A stretch of DNA of 64,000 bases from Rotaria sp. Silwood1 (Eukaryota > Rotifera > Eurotatoria > Philodinida > Philodinidae), in assembly GCA_905250075.1 (NCBI GenBank), contig CAJNOP010000173.1, forward strand, positions 186,001-250,000, written 5' to 3'. The position numbers were made by a program, and so were the translations under genes. Shown here in pieces: positions 1 to 10,910 of this stretch. The notes below the pieces were generated by a model. That model was not told the origin of the DNA. It worked only from the letters and a program-made list of their open reading frames with translations, and did no database searches. The stretch's first letter is position 1. Each line of letters begins with the position of its first letter.

Positions 1-1276
1 ACCGATTGTATAAGCGACAAGTGCCGTATTTCCAACGAGACTCGTATGAGCCGATGATGTTATTTCGAGCATGAGAATAAAAGCCATACTGTAAGTCGAA
101 ATGGTAAGACCAGATACTAGTTGATTGAGCAGCAACAGGACGAATCTATCAATATATTCAAATTATATACCTGGAAACATGTCGAAAGAAATCTACGAGA
201 ACGTTTATCATAATCACTTTTACTTTAATTACATAAGAAATGTGTGATCCAATTGCATTTAGATATCGTAAATCGTTCTGATCAAATCTTAGGGATAACG
301 GAATTTGCTTTGGTAAGAAAAGCTTCCAGTAAATATTTTTTTTTCTTGACTATTAAAATCATATTCAACTTCATTTTAGTTTTCCTAAATTTTTTAAATG
401 TATACTTCAGTGTAAAATATTCCGTCTCGAAATTTCAATGAAGATTTTGAAAATATATTTAATTCTAAAAAACTTCAAGTCTCAAAGTGATAGGTCCCAA
501 AAGAAAGCAACGAGGATTCAGTGATTGTCACTAAAAATATCTGAATTAGTCAACTTACTTGGCATTTACTGTCATTGGTATCCATTGCAAAAAGATTTGT
601 GTAATGACACACAGTACGAACAGAAGAATAGTTGTTATAATGGTTGTTCTTTTTCGTCCAAACTTGTCACCTAAAGAACCGATCATAAGCAACGAGAAGC
701 CACCTGTTTGCATTAATGTATTCAGCCAGCTTTTCTTTGGTTCACTATGACAAACAAGATTAGCTTCTTCAGTAAATGAATAACCAAAAACAGATCGATC
801 GTATGCCCAACCATTCGGACAATTGATCAATGTTCGATGCTGATCGTTGGTCGTATAGCGCATACACTTGTCCCATTTGCCATCTGTTCCTTTCGGAATG
901 TACTCATTGATAAGAGCTTCGTGCGTTTGATTTATCGGCTTATAATGCACATCGTTGGGCCATACCGACGGTGACAATCGACATCGATGGTTTACATCAG
1001 CTGCACCAAATACATAATAGAAAGCAACAATTCCTGCAGTCATCGAAATGAGATTCATAAAAAACAAATGTATGAGTTGAAATGGACCAAGATCACCACA
1101 CAGGCGTATAATACTATCGAGTGATATTGGTTTTGTTGTTGAAGATGATTGTGTTGTCATGATATTGATTTGATTCATCTACAAAATACTCCACATTAAT
1201 AAGGAGTACAATAATAAGAAACCTTTTCACTTACATTCAAGCTAAAAGCAACAGTATCGTAGTTAATATTAGCCAT
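1..1276 (-). CDS. SLC22-type organic ion transporter (MFS), 5' part; three exons 1235-1276, 559-1178, 1-145
   Basis: Major facilitator of the organic cation/anion transporter (SLC22) family, a plasma-membrane carrier of small organic ions. The first coding exon (14 codons, ATG ending at 1276) ends in a GTAAGT donor and joins in frame, through a 56-bp intron, to the large exon. That exon shows a first membrane segment, a large ectodomain loop ending in YDRSVFGYSFTEEANLVC (a family hallmark), TM2, and the MFS signature LGDKFGRKRT. A GTAAGT donor at 558 and an AG acceptor at 146-147 give a 413-bp intron. The next exon reads on in phase (FVLLLLNQLVSGLTISTYS...) into TM3-TM4-like sequence and runs off the window. 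No lesion is visible in what is present. Substrate cannot be predicted. Family assignment is confident; the first exon rests on phase and splice signals only. Confidence 0.85.
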
Positions 1277-1915
1277 GTGGCTTTTTGATTTTGTTAAAAC
1301 CGTTTGCTTTCTTCGTCAGATATCGATGGTAAATAGAGAGATAACGATACTCATGATCTTCGCTGTTTGCTCATACTTCGTATTCTCATGAGACAAAAAT
1401 AACGAGTCGTTCTTTTTGTTCTTGGCAGCATCCGACGAAAATGAAAGACGTAACAATACATGCAGTTATCACAAAAATTATTACTATGATTTTGTTTTCG
1501 ATCAAAGATAATCAAAGCAGGAACTTTTTAAGATTTGTTGAATATCAAAAGAATCTTCATGTCTTCTAGTGTTTACACTATAGAAACTAGGATTGTTGAA
1601 TGAACCTATCTAAAATGATAGTTCAATCGTTGAAAACCATGCATGTTTTTTTTAAGCAAACAATTATTCGTATGCTATCAATACCGGTGAAAGTTTCATT
1701 CTTCATTGTTGGAAAATATTTAATAATAAAGTCATTAGATATGGAAAAGAACAATTCAAAACGTTTACTATTATTTTTTTGCGAGACTGAATATTCTTTT
1801 CTCATTTTTAACTGTTACTGATGTCATTCGCACATGTTCTTCGTCATTTCATTTTTTGAAATTGATTACATTCATTATTGAACTTTTCTCTATTATCTTA
1901 GATTATTGCGCTTGA
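1277..1915. other. Intergenic, no gene seen
   Basis: AT-rich sequence upstream of the transporter. Short open frames on both strands here are antisense shadows without codon or motif support. It should hold the transporter promoter, but I cannot point to a core element. Confidence 0.5.
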
Positions 1916-1982
1916 GCGGGTGTGGTGTGGGTGTGGGCATTGATTTTCTTTCACCCACACCCTCCCACACCCATACTCACCC
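1916..1982. repeat. TGTGGG/CCCACA hairpin (family copy 1)
   Basis: A G-rich arm of TGTGG/TGTGGG units, a short spacer containing TTGATTTTCTTTC, then a C-rich complementary arm of CCCACACCC units. It can fold into a hairpin, and the G strand could form a quadruplex. It directly abuts the Penelope-like remnant. Confidence 0.85.
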
Positions 1983-1985
1983 AAC

Positions 1986-2279
1986 TTGATATATTCAATC
2001 CCATATATGAATTGTGACAAAGTATACATTGGAAAAACAGGTAGAATGAAGAAAATACGCATGAATGAACATAAAGCAAAAATAAAGTCATTATCGACAG
2101 ACTCAAAACTGGTAGAACACATCCTTGAATATAAGCATAACTTTGCTTTTTCTAACACCAGAACACTAGCATGGGAAAGTGATTGAAAAAGACGAGTAAT
2201 AAAGGAAAGCATCCTAACTAATAGAACTCTTGGTAAATCTATCAATGATATAAAGCACACTCTTAAAGTTGTCAGATAA
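1986..2279 (+). pseudogene. Penelope-like retroelement remnant, GIY-YIG endonuclease end
   Basis: The frame reads LIYSIPYMNCDKVYIGKTGR, then an NEHK motif and an AWES motif, and, after one in-frame TGA at 2184-2186, continues KRRVIKESI to a TAA at 2279. This is the order of the C-terminal GIY-YIG nuclease of canonical (endonuclease-bearing) Penelope-like elements: a GIY-like strand, the KVYIG strand, the Arg of TGR, and a downstream Lys-Glu. The first Gly of GIY has become Leu. No reverse-transcriptase domain is found upstream, so this is a short 3'-end fragment, as expected from 5' truncation. Telomere-attached bdelloid Athena elements lack this endonuclease, so this copy belongs to the endonuclease-positive type. 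It sits next to a TGTGGG hairpin. Confidence 0.75.
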
Positions 2280-2608
2280 TATTTCTTACAACCCTCAATC
2301 TCGCTACTCTATATAGGAAAAAAATGTATATATATTAACAAAGTATAAACAACCGATACTGTATGATCGTATCACTATTTATATACTTAAATACACATTT
2401 GAAAGAAATAGAAGAACACTACTTAACTCAATCTCACTTTATCATCATATATCATTCATGACTCATTTCATTCAACTTCAGCCATCATTAATTTATAACA
2501 TTAATAATGTCAGCTTCTATCTTAGTAAAAATTGTTATTCCATTCAACCTGATTATAAGTCTTCTATTCATATTGAGTTGTCTCTAATATTTGATTCACT
2601 ATTTTTTT

Positions 2609-3310
2609 GACTCACATGACTTAGCTAAAAATACATCGTTAATTGTATTGTTTATTAATAAATTATATATCTACCATATACTGTTATTTTACTTCATACT
2701 GTTATTTGACTCATATGGTTAAGCCTAAACACATCACTCATATGATTCGACTGAAACATATCATTAATTTTATTGTATATTAACAAATTACGTTTTCATC
2801 TCGTATTGAAATTAAAGTATTATTTTATTGACACTGTTCTTCGACTCATATGACTAAGCTTAAAAACATCGTTAGTTTCATTACACACTAATATATAACG
2901 TCTTCATCTTATATTAGAATTTAAGCGTTATTTTATTATATTCAATAATACTATTCGACTCACAGGATTAAGCTTAAACATGACGTTAGCTTCTTATATA
3001 TTAACAAAACTCACGTGACTAGGCTAAAACATATCGTTAGTTCTATCATATACGAATAATTTATATCTCTACTTTATATTGAAACTTAAATCTTATTCGA
3101 TTCAATATTATTAGACTCATATGATTGAACTGAAATCTATATCATTAGTTTTTTTATATGTTAACGAATCACATCTTCATCTCATATTGCAACATTAAAG
3201 TTATTTTATTTTTATTTTATTCGATACTAGCATTAGACTCATATAATACACATTAATAAATTATCTCTCTATCATATACTCAAATTTAAGATGTTATTCT
3301 ATTTGATCTG
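2609..3310. repeat. Diverged tandem array, about 100-130 bp unit
   Basis: Units begin with GACTCATATGATTAAGCTTA-like sequence followed by AACATATCGTTAG, an AT-rich stretch ending in TTCATCTCATATTGAAA, and a TTATTTTATT tract. Starts are visible near 2609, 2708, 2843, 2957, 3009, 3114 and 3236. Spacing varies (52-135 bp) because of indels and shortened units. It is an old minisatellite or satellite remnant with no coding content. Confidence 0.7.
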
Positions 3311-3865
3311 ATTGTTTAAGATATCCTTACACTCAAACTGACATTAAAAATTGTGTTATGTTGTCGTATGTAATTCAATTCAACCGATAGGACTTAACCT
3401 ACATCTTCTCTTAACTTGATGTACAGCAACAATGTAGACTTATTTGTTGCATAGTCAGATATCAAAGAACTTAAAAACGTTTCTTGTTTTGTGGTTTGTC
3501 TTGTTTGTTTGTTTTCATGCTTTTTGTCTTTTGTTTCCACGTCTTGCTGTTTGATCATAAAAGGAAGACATGCTTCTGCTGTGAGAGATGCTTCATCCTA
3601 ACACCAAGGTCGACACTCTCTACATTAACTTGAGCAATTACTCTTTTGAAATCAGACAAGAATAGTTAATCTTTCATTTTGCTCCTGATGTGACCAGAGT
3701 GGACACAAAAGCTCGAATGTAAATATTTTTCAGATGAAAAATTAATAAAAATGATTTTCACAGCAGTTATCTCGTTTCTTTTCTGTTCATTATTCAAATC
3801 ATTAGTATATTTCTAAAAATCGATCTTTCTTATCAAAGCGTTCAGTGTGAGCATTCGCTGTTGAT
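3311..3865. other. Intergenic, downstream of GST gene; no gene seen
   Basis: AT-rich with a T/G-rich simple stretch near 3480-3545. It should hold the 3' UTR of the GST gene. AATAAA-like words occur but none can be chosen with confidence. Confidence 0.4.
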
Positions 3866-4691
3866 TCACTTTTGCTCGATTACTTGTGTTCCGAACTTGG
3901 CTACTAGAATAAAGTCAAACGGCATATACATGTAGTAAACATATGTATTGTAGTTATGAAACTCACTTTTAGCATGCATCGGTAATTGAGCGTGTGACTT
4001 GACAATGTAATCTTTTAATTCAGGCAATTCACGAATTCGTTGAAGTAATTCTTTCACATTCGTATATTTGTCGAGCAGTGTACGTCCACCATCGATTGAA
4101 CAACAACAATCGATATAGTCAAATAACTGAAAATCAGCCACAGTGGGTGTATCACCTACAGCAAACTTGCTCTTGTGCTTGCCAAGATAAGCATTGAGTT
4201 GTTTTATTTCTTCGGTAACTGTTGTTTCAAGAAACTTTTTCCTTTCATTTTCCGAATCGCCATTTGGACCAACGCAGACCATACCGAATTTCATACGTAG
4301 ATCATGAGCTTGTTCGCAGAGCATCATAATTAGGGCTTCCTCTTTTGGATTCTTGCCCATAAGATTATTTTGGCGACCGAGATAGTACAAAATAGCCTTC
4401 GACTGTGTGAGTTTGAAGTCACCATCGATCAGATAGGGTAAATTGGGAAAATCTAAATGAGCAATACGAGTTAATGCAAATAAACCTGTCAGTGAACTAA
4501 CCCAAGTCGAGTTTAAACTTTTCACTAAGCCATTCATCGCGACTATATTCAGGAGCATCACCCATCTGATACATTTTGTCGGTATAAGGTGTTTTAGTAT
4601 AGTGAAGAGTCAATCGTGATGGTTCAGCCAGACCACGAATATTCCAATAGCCGAACACGAGTTGATCTTTATCGATTGCGTCTTGAGCCAT
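3866..4691 (-). CDS. Mu-class glutathione S-transferase; exons 4502-4691 and 3866-4452
   Basis: Cytosolic glutathione S-transferase of 258 residues, conjugating glutathione to electrophiles. The thioredoxin-fold half shows VFGYWNIRGLAEPSRL (catalytic Tyr in GYW), MGDAPEYSRDEW, then LDFPNLPYLIDGDFKLTQSK with the QSKAIL form of the glutathione-binding SNAIL motif. The helical half carries FAVGDTPTVADFQLFDYIDC. These features match the mu class. The intron is 49 bp (4453-4501), with donor GTTAGT and acceptor TTTAG, and the spliced frame restores KFKLDLDFPNLPY. ATG at 4691 is chosen because it starts a short N-terminal extension before the conserved beta strand. The tail after about residue 228 (...MPFDFILVAKFGTQVIEQK) is longer than the usual ~218-residue form. 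No lesion is seen. Confidence 0.92.
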
Positions 4692-4925
4692 CTTGTTGCT
4701 TTTGTCGCTCTGTCGAAACAATCTAATGTAAGGAGTGATACAAAAAACGAGACATATTTGCAAAAGATTTGTTGATTCAGATGTTTTGCACTGTAAGAGG
4801 TTTGTTTTGACCTTCTTCTCATCTACTTCGCTTTATCTTACTGTCTTTTACGTCTTTTGTTCTTTCTTCTCTTTCTACCTCTGACAAAAAAAGCATAGAA
4901 AAAAATCTGATTTTAATCGATTTTT

Positions 4926-5042
4926 TCTGACTAAAAATCAATTAGAATGGCACGATTTTTATCTGACTGTTAATCATAAACAATTGCTTATGCATTGAAA
5001 AATTCTCTAAAATCGTGACGTTTTAATCAATTTTTAATCAGA
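4926..5042. repeat. AT-rich foldback (TCTGAYTAAAAAT arms)
   Basis: The stretch 4926-4959 (TCTGACTAAAAATCAATTAG...CACGATTTT) is matched in inverted orientation by 5009-5042 with a few mismatches. The words (GATTAATCGATTTTTAATC) resemble the foldback at 49.4-49.7 kb, so this may be an old member of the same family. Confidence 0.55.
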
Positions 5043-5049
5043 AAAAAAT

Positions 5050-6300
5050 TGATTACAATCAGACTTTTTTGTTTCTCTTTCACAGGCAAAGCTTTTGTGA
5101 TAAATCTCAAGCAAAAAATAAAAAAACATACGATGGGTGCAACGATCGCTCGAAAATGAAATATTTATTTTTTTTGTTCGTTCTATTTCGTTTTCGGGCC
5201 CCTCGACAGCCATCGAATTCCTACCATTCGAGAATTGTCCTGTCGGAGACTGTTGGAGGTTCCACCTCAGATATATTCTATTCTCTCTTCTTTACCTTCC
5301 CTAGAAATTTCTTCTCAGGTCATCTCTCTTTGATGTTATGTATACATATATTCGTTCGTTTCTTTATTTTTTATCTGTGTTTTCAACCCTTCATCTCGTT
5401 AGTCGATATATGTATATGTTTGTGCTCTAAGTTCGGATATTTGTAGATATATATGTGTGTGAGGACATTTTTCGATGTGAAATAAAATAAAGAAAAAATC
5501 GAACATCAGCCCCTAATAGGGACCCATGTTCGACTGCTCGAAGAGTTTTCAATCCGTTGATACTTAGCGAAGTTTCCAATACTCGAGCAAAACAGAGATT
5601 TCAGAAGAACCGTATTGAGCACTCCAGTAGAAACAAATCGAGTATAAAAGCAGTTTCAAGTGATTAAATTAACTTTTAAGCTTGTGAAATTTCTTTAAAA
5701 ACAGATTTGCAAATGTCTCCTTTATTAGGCTATCTGAAAAGAGTGATCTATATTGCACTCATTTTGTTCTAAATTTCATAACTTTCTAGAAAGTAGTTGA
5801 CATAAAATGATGGAAAACTACAAATAAGAACAAAATCTTTACGAATTTTTGTTATGAGTCTTTGGAAAAAGATTTAATATTAATTTTATAACGTATTTCA
5901 AAACTTAATCATTTATCAAATGCTATATTTATCAATTAAATTCCTTATATAGCATTTGAAATTCACGGAAAAGCCAATTCGTTAGTTAGAGAGGTGAAAA
6001 ATGTGTCATGTTTTTGATTTAGACTTTTGAAAACTAATTTTTAAAAGCTGTTAGCTAATATTAAAATTCGAGTGCTATCAGGAGTTAAGAATTTACGTTT
6101 ACAAAAAATTTATTAAATCCAAAATAAAGAATCCGAAAAATTAAAATTCATTTTAAATAAATAAAAATTTGGAACTTACATTTAAAAACAAACTTAAATT
6201 TTGTAAATTTGAACTTTAAATAATTTTACAGAAAAATAACATACATAAGTACTATCTATTTACGAATTTAAGAGATAAACTTCATAGAAGAAAAACAGTT
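5050..6300. other. Non-coding AT-rich stretch
   Basis: A 125-codon open frame at 5069-5446 is hydrophobic low-complexity sequence with no recognisable domain, and I do not accept it as a gene. The rest is very AT-rich without motif or structure that I can name. Confidence 0.45.
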
Positions 6301-6306
6301 ATATAT

Positions 6307-6416
6307 AGGGTGTGGGTGTGGGTGTGGGGTGTGGGTGTGGGGTGTGGGTGTGGATGTGGGTATGGGTGTGGGTGTAGCAGTAACCGTTAATAGATCAACA
6401 CCCACACCCACACCCC
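6307..6416. repeat. TGTGGG/CCCACA hairpin (copy 2, long G arm)
   Basis: The G arm contains about ten GTGTGGG/GTGTGGGG units (6307-6375), followed by an AT spacer and a short CACCCACACCCACACCCC arm (6396-6416). This is the purest telomere-like stretch in the window. Confidence 0.9.
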
Positions 6417-6448
6417 TATTTGATTTGCTTTCAAATATATCCATTATA

Positions 6449-6503
6449 GGAGTGAGTGTAGTTGAACTTGAAGATTCCAAACCACACTCACACCCCACCC
6501 TCA
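6449..6503. repeat. GAGTGTG/CACACTC hairpin (copy 3)
   Basis: A degenerate copy: GGAGTGAGTGTAGTTG, a spacer with GAAGATT, then CCACACTCACACCCC. It lies 33 bp from the previous hairpin. Confidence 0.65.
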
Positions 6504-6648
6504 AAGAAAAAAAAGCGATAATAACATGCAAAAGAAATTAAATATACTAAATAATGAAACAGTAGATCAAGATTATGAATTTCTTTAAGCAAAACATATT
6601 CATAATATATGATTTTGTACACTTTCATCAACTGAACAAAACTATTTT

Positions 6649-6834
6649 ACGTTGAGGGCGGCAATTTTCCATCGAAAATAAATTGAATAGCTTCATTGGC
6701 TTTAAAACTGATATTGAGGCAAGTCTCCTCATCTCCCTCAAAAATTGATCTTGGACTACGTATATTCAAACTGCATGAAATATTCATAAACAGCTCCAAC
6801 ATAAGTCTTCGAACACGTATTCTATTTTCTTCTC
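6649..6834 (-). other. Unassigned coding-like open stretch
   Basis: One frame stays open for about 60 codons and ends in TAA near 6649. It reads LREENRIRVRRLMLELFMNI and ends FDGKLPPST. Composition is protein-like (balanced charge, Cys, aromatic residues) with no low complexity, unlike the surrounding sequence. No start codon or partner exon is evident. It may be a terminal exon of a lost gene or chance. No family is recognised. Confidence 0.25.
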
Positions 6835-7863
6835 TTAAATAGCGCTATCAATGCATTATAGTACACAGCTACCTAATCACCTCCGTGACAAAAGATGAAA
6901 CTGATTGTGGCATCTCTTTATCAATGCTCACCCTCATTCATAGTTTTTTTCAGCCGTGATACAACTAATGAAAAGCTGTAATTTCAGACCAGTCTGACCA
7001 AAATCAGAATGGTCATAGTGGACTTTTGAATAACAGAAAAAGCCAAATCTTGCTGGAAAAATTAGATAGGGGCACTACAGTCAATATGAAAATAAATTAT
7101 ATAAATATATCTCTAGTTCTCTATCACCTAAAGAGATGTACTTTCCACCATTCGCGTTCTCAGAGAGTAATATACAAGTTCGCAAAGGTTTCGTTATAGA
7201 CGCCAAAACTGTTCTATATCATGGTATACTCTTTGTCATATATTCCAAGTTTTGACTAGATTTCAATCCGATTACTCCAGCTTATTGTCATTCTGGATGT
7301 GTTGTTTGGTTCTTACAAAATCAATAAGGACATGTTTTCAGTGCACAAATATTATTAGAATTGAAGCTTGTGAAATATCTAGAAAAATAAGATGAAACAT
7401 AGTTGATTGTGATAGAAGAAAAACTAACTAGCCCAGAATGTTCGATGGTGATCATAAAAACTTGTGAAAAATACAGAAAAAGTAAAGTAGTAATATAATA
7501 GAGAATAATAGAACAGAAAACAAGCTGCTTGATAGTGTGCAATGATTATAATAATATATGATAAGAATGCCTGTTGTTTTTTTTTTTGGTTTGAATGTTC
7601 ATTTGCATTATGTTTCCTACAAGAAAAAAATGAATAGAGTTAGGTCAGTATCATAAAGTACTCGAAATGATAATTTCCAAGAAAGATGTATGAATGATAG
7701 AATAAAATATCATTGACATTCTCTTCATGAATTATCATTGAGACACTATATTACCAAAACATACTTGATATATTGCAAAGATCAGCATCAACGCCCAACA
7801 TAACTAGCACAATTAACCCAACAACAACAAGGACGATCACCACAACACTTAGCATCATTACCA

Positions 7864-8010
7864 TTAAGACAACAAGCATGTAGCATAAGTAATATTACAC
7901 AATCCTCGTTTCTGTGGCACTAGCTGTTTCAGACTGCTGCTTGCACTGCAGTACGTTACAAATAATGTTATGATTAGAACCATGAAAATCATTGTTTTGA
8001 TTTTGATCAT
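7864..8010 (-). CDS. Small secreted cysteine-containing peptide precursor (48 aa)
   Basis: The ATG (8008-8010) starts a 48-residue frame too short for most gene finders. It has a classic signal peptide: basic start MIKIK, hydrophobic core IFMVLIITLFV, and cleavage-like YCSA. A short propeptide, a dibasic Lys-Arg site and the C-terminal peptide GLCNITYATCLLS follow. The Cys-x6-Cys loop after KR resembles loop neuropeptides or small disulphide peptides. In the +1 frame the DNA continues as a strongly cysteine-rich stretch (KCCGDRPCCCWVNC, stop at 7788-7790). The gene may therefore have been longer and be frameshifted here, or the annotated frame is real and the second is coincidence. No homologue is recognised. 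An AG precedes the ATG (TTCACAG), compatible with an upstream 5' UTR exon. Confidence 0.5.
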   Translation of the reverse strand: MIKIKTMIFMVLIITLFVTYCSASSSLKQLVPQKRGLCNITYATCLLS

Positions 8011-10090
8011 TTTGTGCCTGTGAATTGTGAAAGAAATTTCGATAGATAGAATAGCTATAGATCGGATGACCGAGATATTAAGTGAAATAAAATACTAATC
8101 AAGCAGTAAAAGTAAAAACATTTTTTTCTGCCTGATGCACTCACAATGTTGGTTAAGTTTTCGTATAGATGTGTCACCGTTATCTAATTATCAGCAAAAC
8201 AGACGAATGACTGATTTCTTTTGTGCAGAGACAATGCTAACTAGGTTCTTTTCACGCTTCGTTTTAAAACAAGAAGAGCTGATCGATATTAGAGAATGTA
8301 ATGCAAAGTGTTTCTCTTAGCTATAGACAAACTTCTTTGTGCTGAACCAGTTCGTTTTCGTCATCTATCATTAAAATGTGAAACAGTTTTAGATGCGAAA
8401 ATGATTTGTATGATTGATAAAAGGGACATCTTACGTTTCTAACAATCGAAAAACTCGATAGTATTCACATTAAATCTAAGAAATCGTGAACAGTATTTTT
8501 GTAAAAAAAACTAGTTTCAAAAGAAATTTTCACTCGTGAAGCAGGACTAATTAAATAAAGGCAAGATGAGCTTATTTATTTCCAGAAATCTGTAGTTCGG
8601 TAGTCCAAAGTTTGAAAAGTTTATCATCAACTCATTTGAAAGAGTACACGAAAAAAGGTACTACGGATATTTTTGAAAACGTTATTATTATTCCTTCAGT
8701 TACATCATAAGCCTTAAAAAGTGATTTTCATCAATAGTATATTTGCAGCTAAAAGTTTTGTTTTTAGTTTTGAATGAATTATCATATATACAAATTAAAA
8801 GATTTCAGAAATTTGAAAATCCACAACAGAATACTTTTGCTAAGGAGGAAACAGTTGATTTGATAGTTTAATAATATGGAAAGTTGTTTTATGAAGGTGA
8901 TAAATCACTTTCCAAACTACAAAATCATTTCTGAAATCAACAAATTAGTTATTTTTTTTATTTTCTTTAGCAGGTTAGAAACAACATTAAAATTTATCTA
9001 ACTTCTTACCTGTTACGATCGTAAAAAAATGTTGTTTGCAATAGCTGTCGTAGAATAATTTGATTTTATAGTCTAGATTGCTGCTCGGTATCTATATATA
9101 AATTGACGAAGCTTCGAGAAGAAAAATGTCACATGTTTATTTCGTTGTATTAGGACAAATGGCAAAAAAAAAAATTTTTGCCTACTTTATGCCAACTGCT
9201 TTTTCATCCCACATCAACAGATTCACTGTTTGACGAAAAAAGCAGTGGAGTAAGCAGATCATTTCTGTTCTTGTTTTTATGTGCAGAATTGGAATACCAT
9301 TGAGTCCTACGTATCACATTTTGGCACAATTTTGAGAGTGAAGGTGAGACAATTACCATAATACATAAAATGTATTTCACTTTTATTGATGAAGATTATC
9401 AAGAGGCAAGTTAGATGTCATAATTGATTGATAATCCACTACGAATTCGATAGGTTGTCGTTCGATGTTTTTAAAATACAACTTTTAAACCATCACTGTC
9501 TGTGATTTTGTTTGCGATTAAGGAACCTTCACAGATAGCTGAATTCAAGAGAACAAGTGCGGATCGTTTGCTATTAATTCGTTTGACTATTGGACTTGTA
9601 TCAGTCGCCTAGATGATTCTAGAGGGAAAATTTGGTTAAAATGGAAGTAGCAGAAATAAAGGAAATATGACATACTTTAAGACTTTCAACTTGTTTAAAT
9701 GTTTCTTTTTGATATGAATAGTCCTTTTCGAAATGATCCCAACCAATTTTATCATAAATAGAATAACGAGCCAACTCATTACAATCATCGAACTGTCATT
9801 GTTTATTAAGCGAGGATCCATGAGAGAATCGACAACATAAATAAACACTGGCATTTGAAAGTTGTTTTTTTTTAAATGAGTTAGACCATTCGGAAGCTCA
9901 TAGAAAGTTATGCTTAAAACCAAATTTTTAGCTCTTTCTGAAAACTCCATCACAAGATATGAAGGGATCTTTGAAATAACCCTCGAGTCCTCCTTTATTA
10001 ATTTTTGAAAATTTTGATGAGTTGCAGAGAATTCTGTGTAACATTTTAGGTATTGAAGACTGGTTTCTTAATATTAAATAAAGTAACTTG
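8011..10090. other. Non-coding stretch, no convincing gene
   Basis: AT-rich. A 105-codon frame at 9636-9953 (-) contains a hydrophobic segment (IVMSWLVILFMIKLVGII) but shows no known domain or splice context. Other frames are shorter shadows. Confidence 0.4.
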
Positions 10091-10138
10091 AGGGTGTGGG
10101 TGTCGGTGTGGATCTTCTCTTCACCCACATCCTCACAT
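10091..10138. repeat. TGTGGG/CCCACA hairpin (copy 4)
   Basis: GGGTGTGGGTGTCGGTGTGG, then ATCTTCTCTTC as loop, then ACCCACATCCTCACA. This is a compact, near-consensus member of the family. Confidence 0.85.
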
Positions 10139-10460
10139 TGTTTGAACCTCGACTGAAATTGACAGAGGATTTTCGAGTAACAATTGCTGCCCTGTCTTGT
10201 TGTTATGGGGGTTGTAAAACAACCAAATCATAGATTCGAAATTTCATCTTCGATCAGTTCATATAAACCTATATCAACGAGATTTTGCTTGGTAATCATA
10301 TTTTTAACTACAACATCGATTTTTCGCTTCATAAGAACACTTTTTTCTATTTTTAAATTCTCAAAAGTTTTCTTTTTCGTTGTTTGAAAATTTTCTTTGA
10401 GTCTGAGAGTTCAACTAAGCGAATCTTTAACATTTAGGTGGAGTAGCTCAATAATTGATT

Positions 10461-10910
10461 ATGGCCAACAGTTTTAACATTGAAAAGATCTATCAAGAAG
10501 GTTATAATAGCGAAAACGAAGCAGGTATTTCTTTAGTAATCTCGTTTTCAGCTAAGGAAAGCGAATTTTGGCAATTCAGTAGAAAATGATACTGATAAAG
10601 TGAATAAATTGAACAAATGGTTCAAAACAGTATCTGATAATCCAGTGATTACATGAATAACAATGAAGAGAAATTGACAGAATTACTCATAAAAGAACGA
10701 TTTCCATCGGATTTGTTGATCGAAAACAAATCAAGACTCATAGAACAAGTATATTCGAAATTTGATGGTAATCAAGCTACAGCTAAATATGTCAACGATT
10801 GTACAAATTCATGTCGTAACCAATGTATACCTACTGGTTACTTTGAGTTTGGTTTGTGCCAATATAATCCAGGTGTCACTGTACATGACTGTTCAGTGAG
10901 ACAAATTTAG
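10461..10910 (+). pseudogene. Broken MACPF-like gene, C-terminal part
   Basis: Three frames join into one protein-like signal. A first frame from ATG 10461 reads MANSFNIEKIYQEGYNS and stops. A second carries VNKLNKWFKTVSDNPVIT, with the Trp...Val...Asn-Pro pattern typical of the end of membrane-attack-complex/perforin (MACPF) domains. A third (10653-10910) begins with a helix-like KLTELLIKERFPSDLLIENK and ends in a cysteine-bearing tail (CTNSCRNQC...GLCQ). Two frame breaks and a TGA separate them, and the available GT-AG pair would give an implausible 27-bp intron. I infer a decayed MACPF-type pore-forming-family gene lacking its N-terminal half. The family call is tentative. Confidence 0.35.

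Noticed and set aside
1623..1821. Overlapping sense and antisense frames of 60-73 codons
   Set aside because: Mirror frames in AT-rich DNA without motif, start context or splice support.
5069..5446. 125-codon plus-strand frame upstream of the GST gene
   Set aside because: Phe/Leu/Ile-rich AT composition, no domain, no splice context, poorly placed start.
6268..6541. Open frames across the TGTGGG hairpin (Val/Gly/Trp repeats and Pro/Thr/His repeats)
   Set aside because: Pure repeat translation on both strands.
7741..7900. Threonine-rich plus-strand frame (STINPTTTRTITTT)
   Set aside because: It is the complement of the cysteine-containing peptide locus. The ACA/ACC runs are the antisense of TGT/GGT codons.
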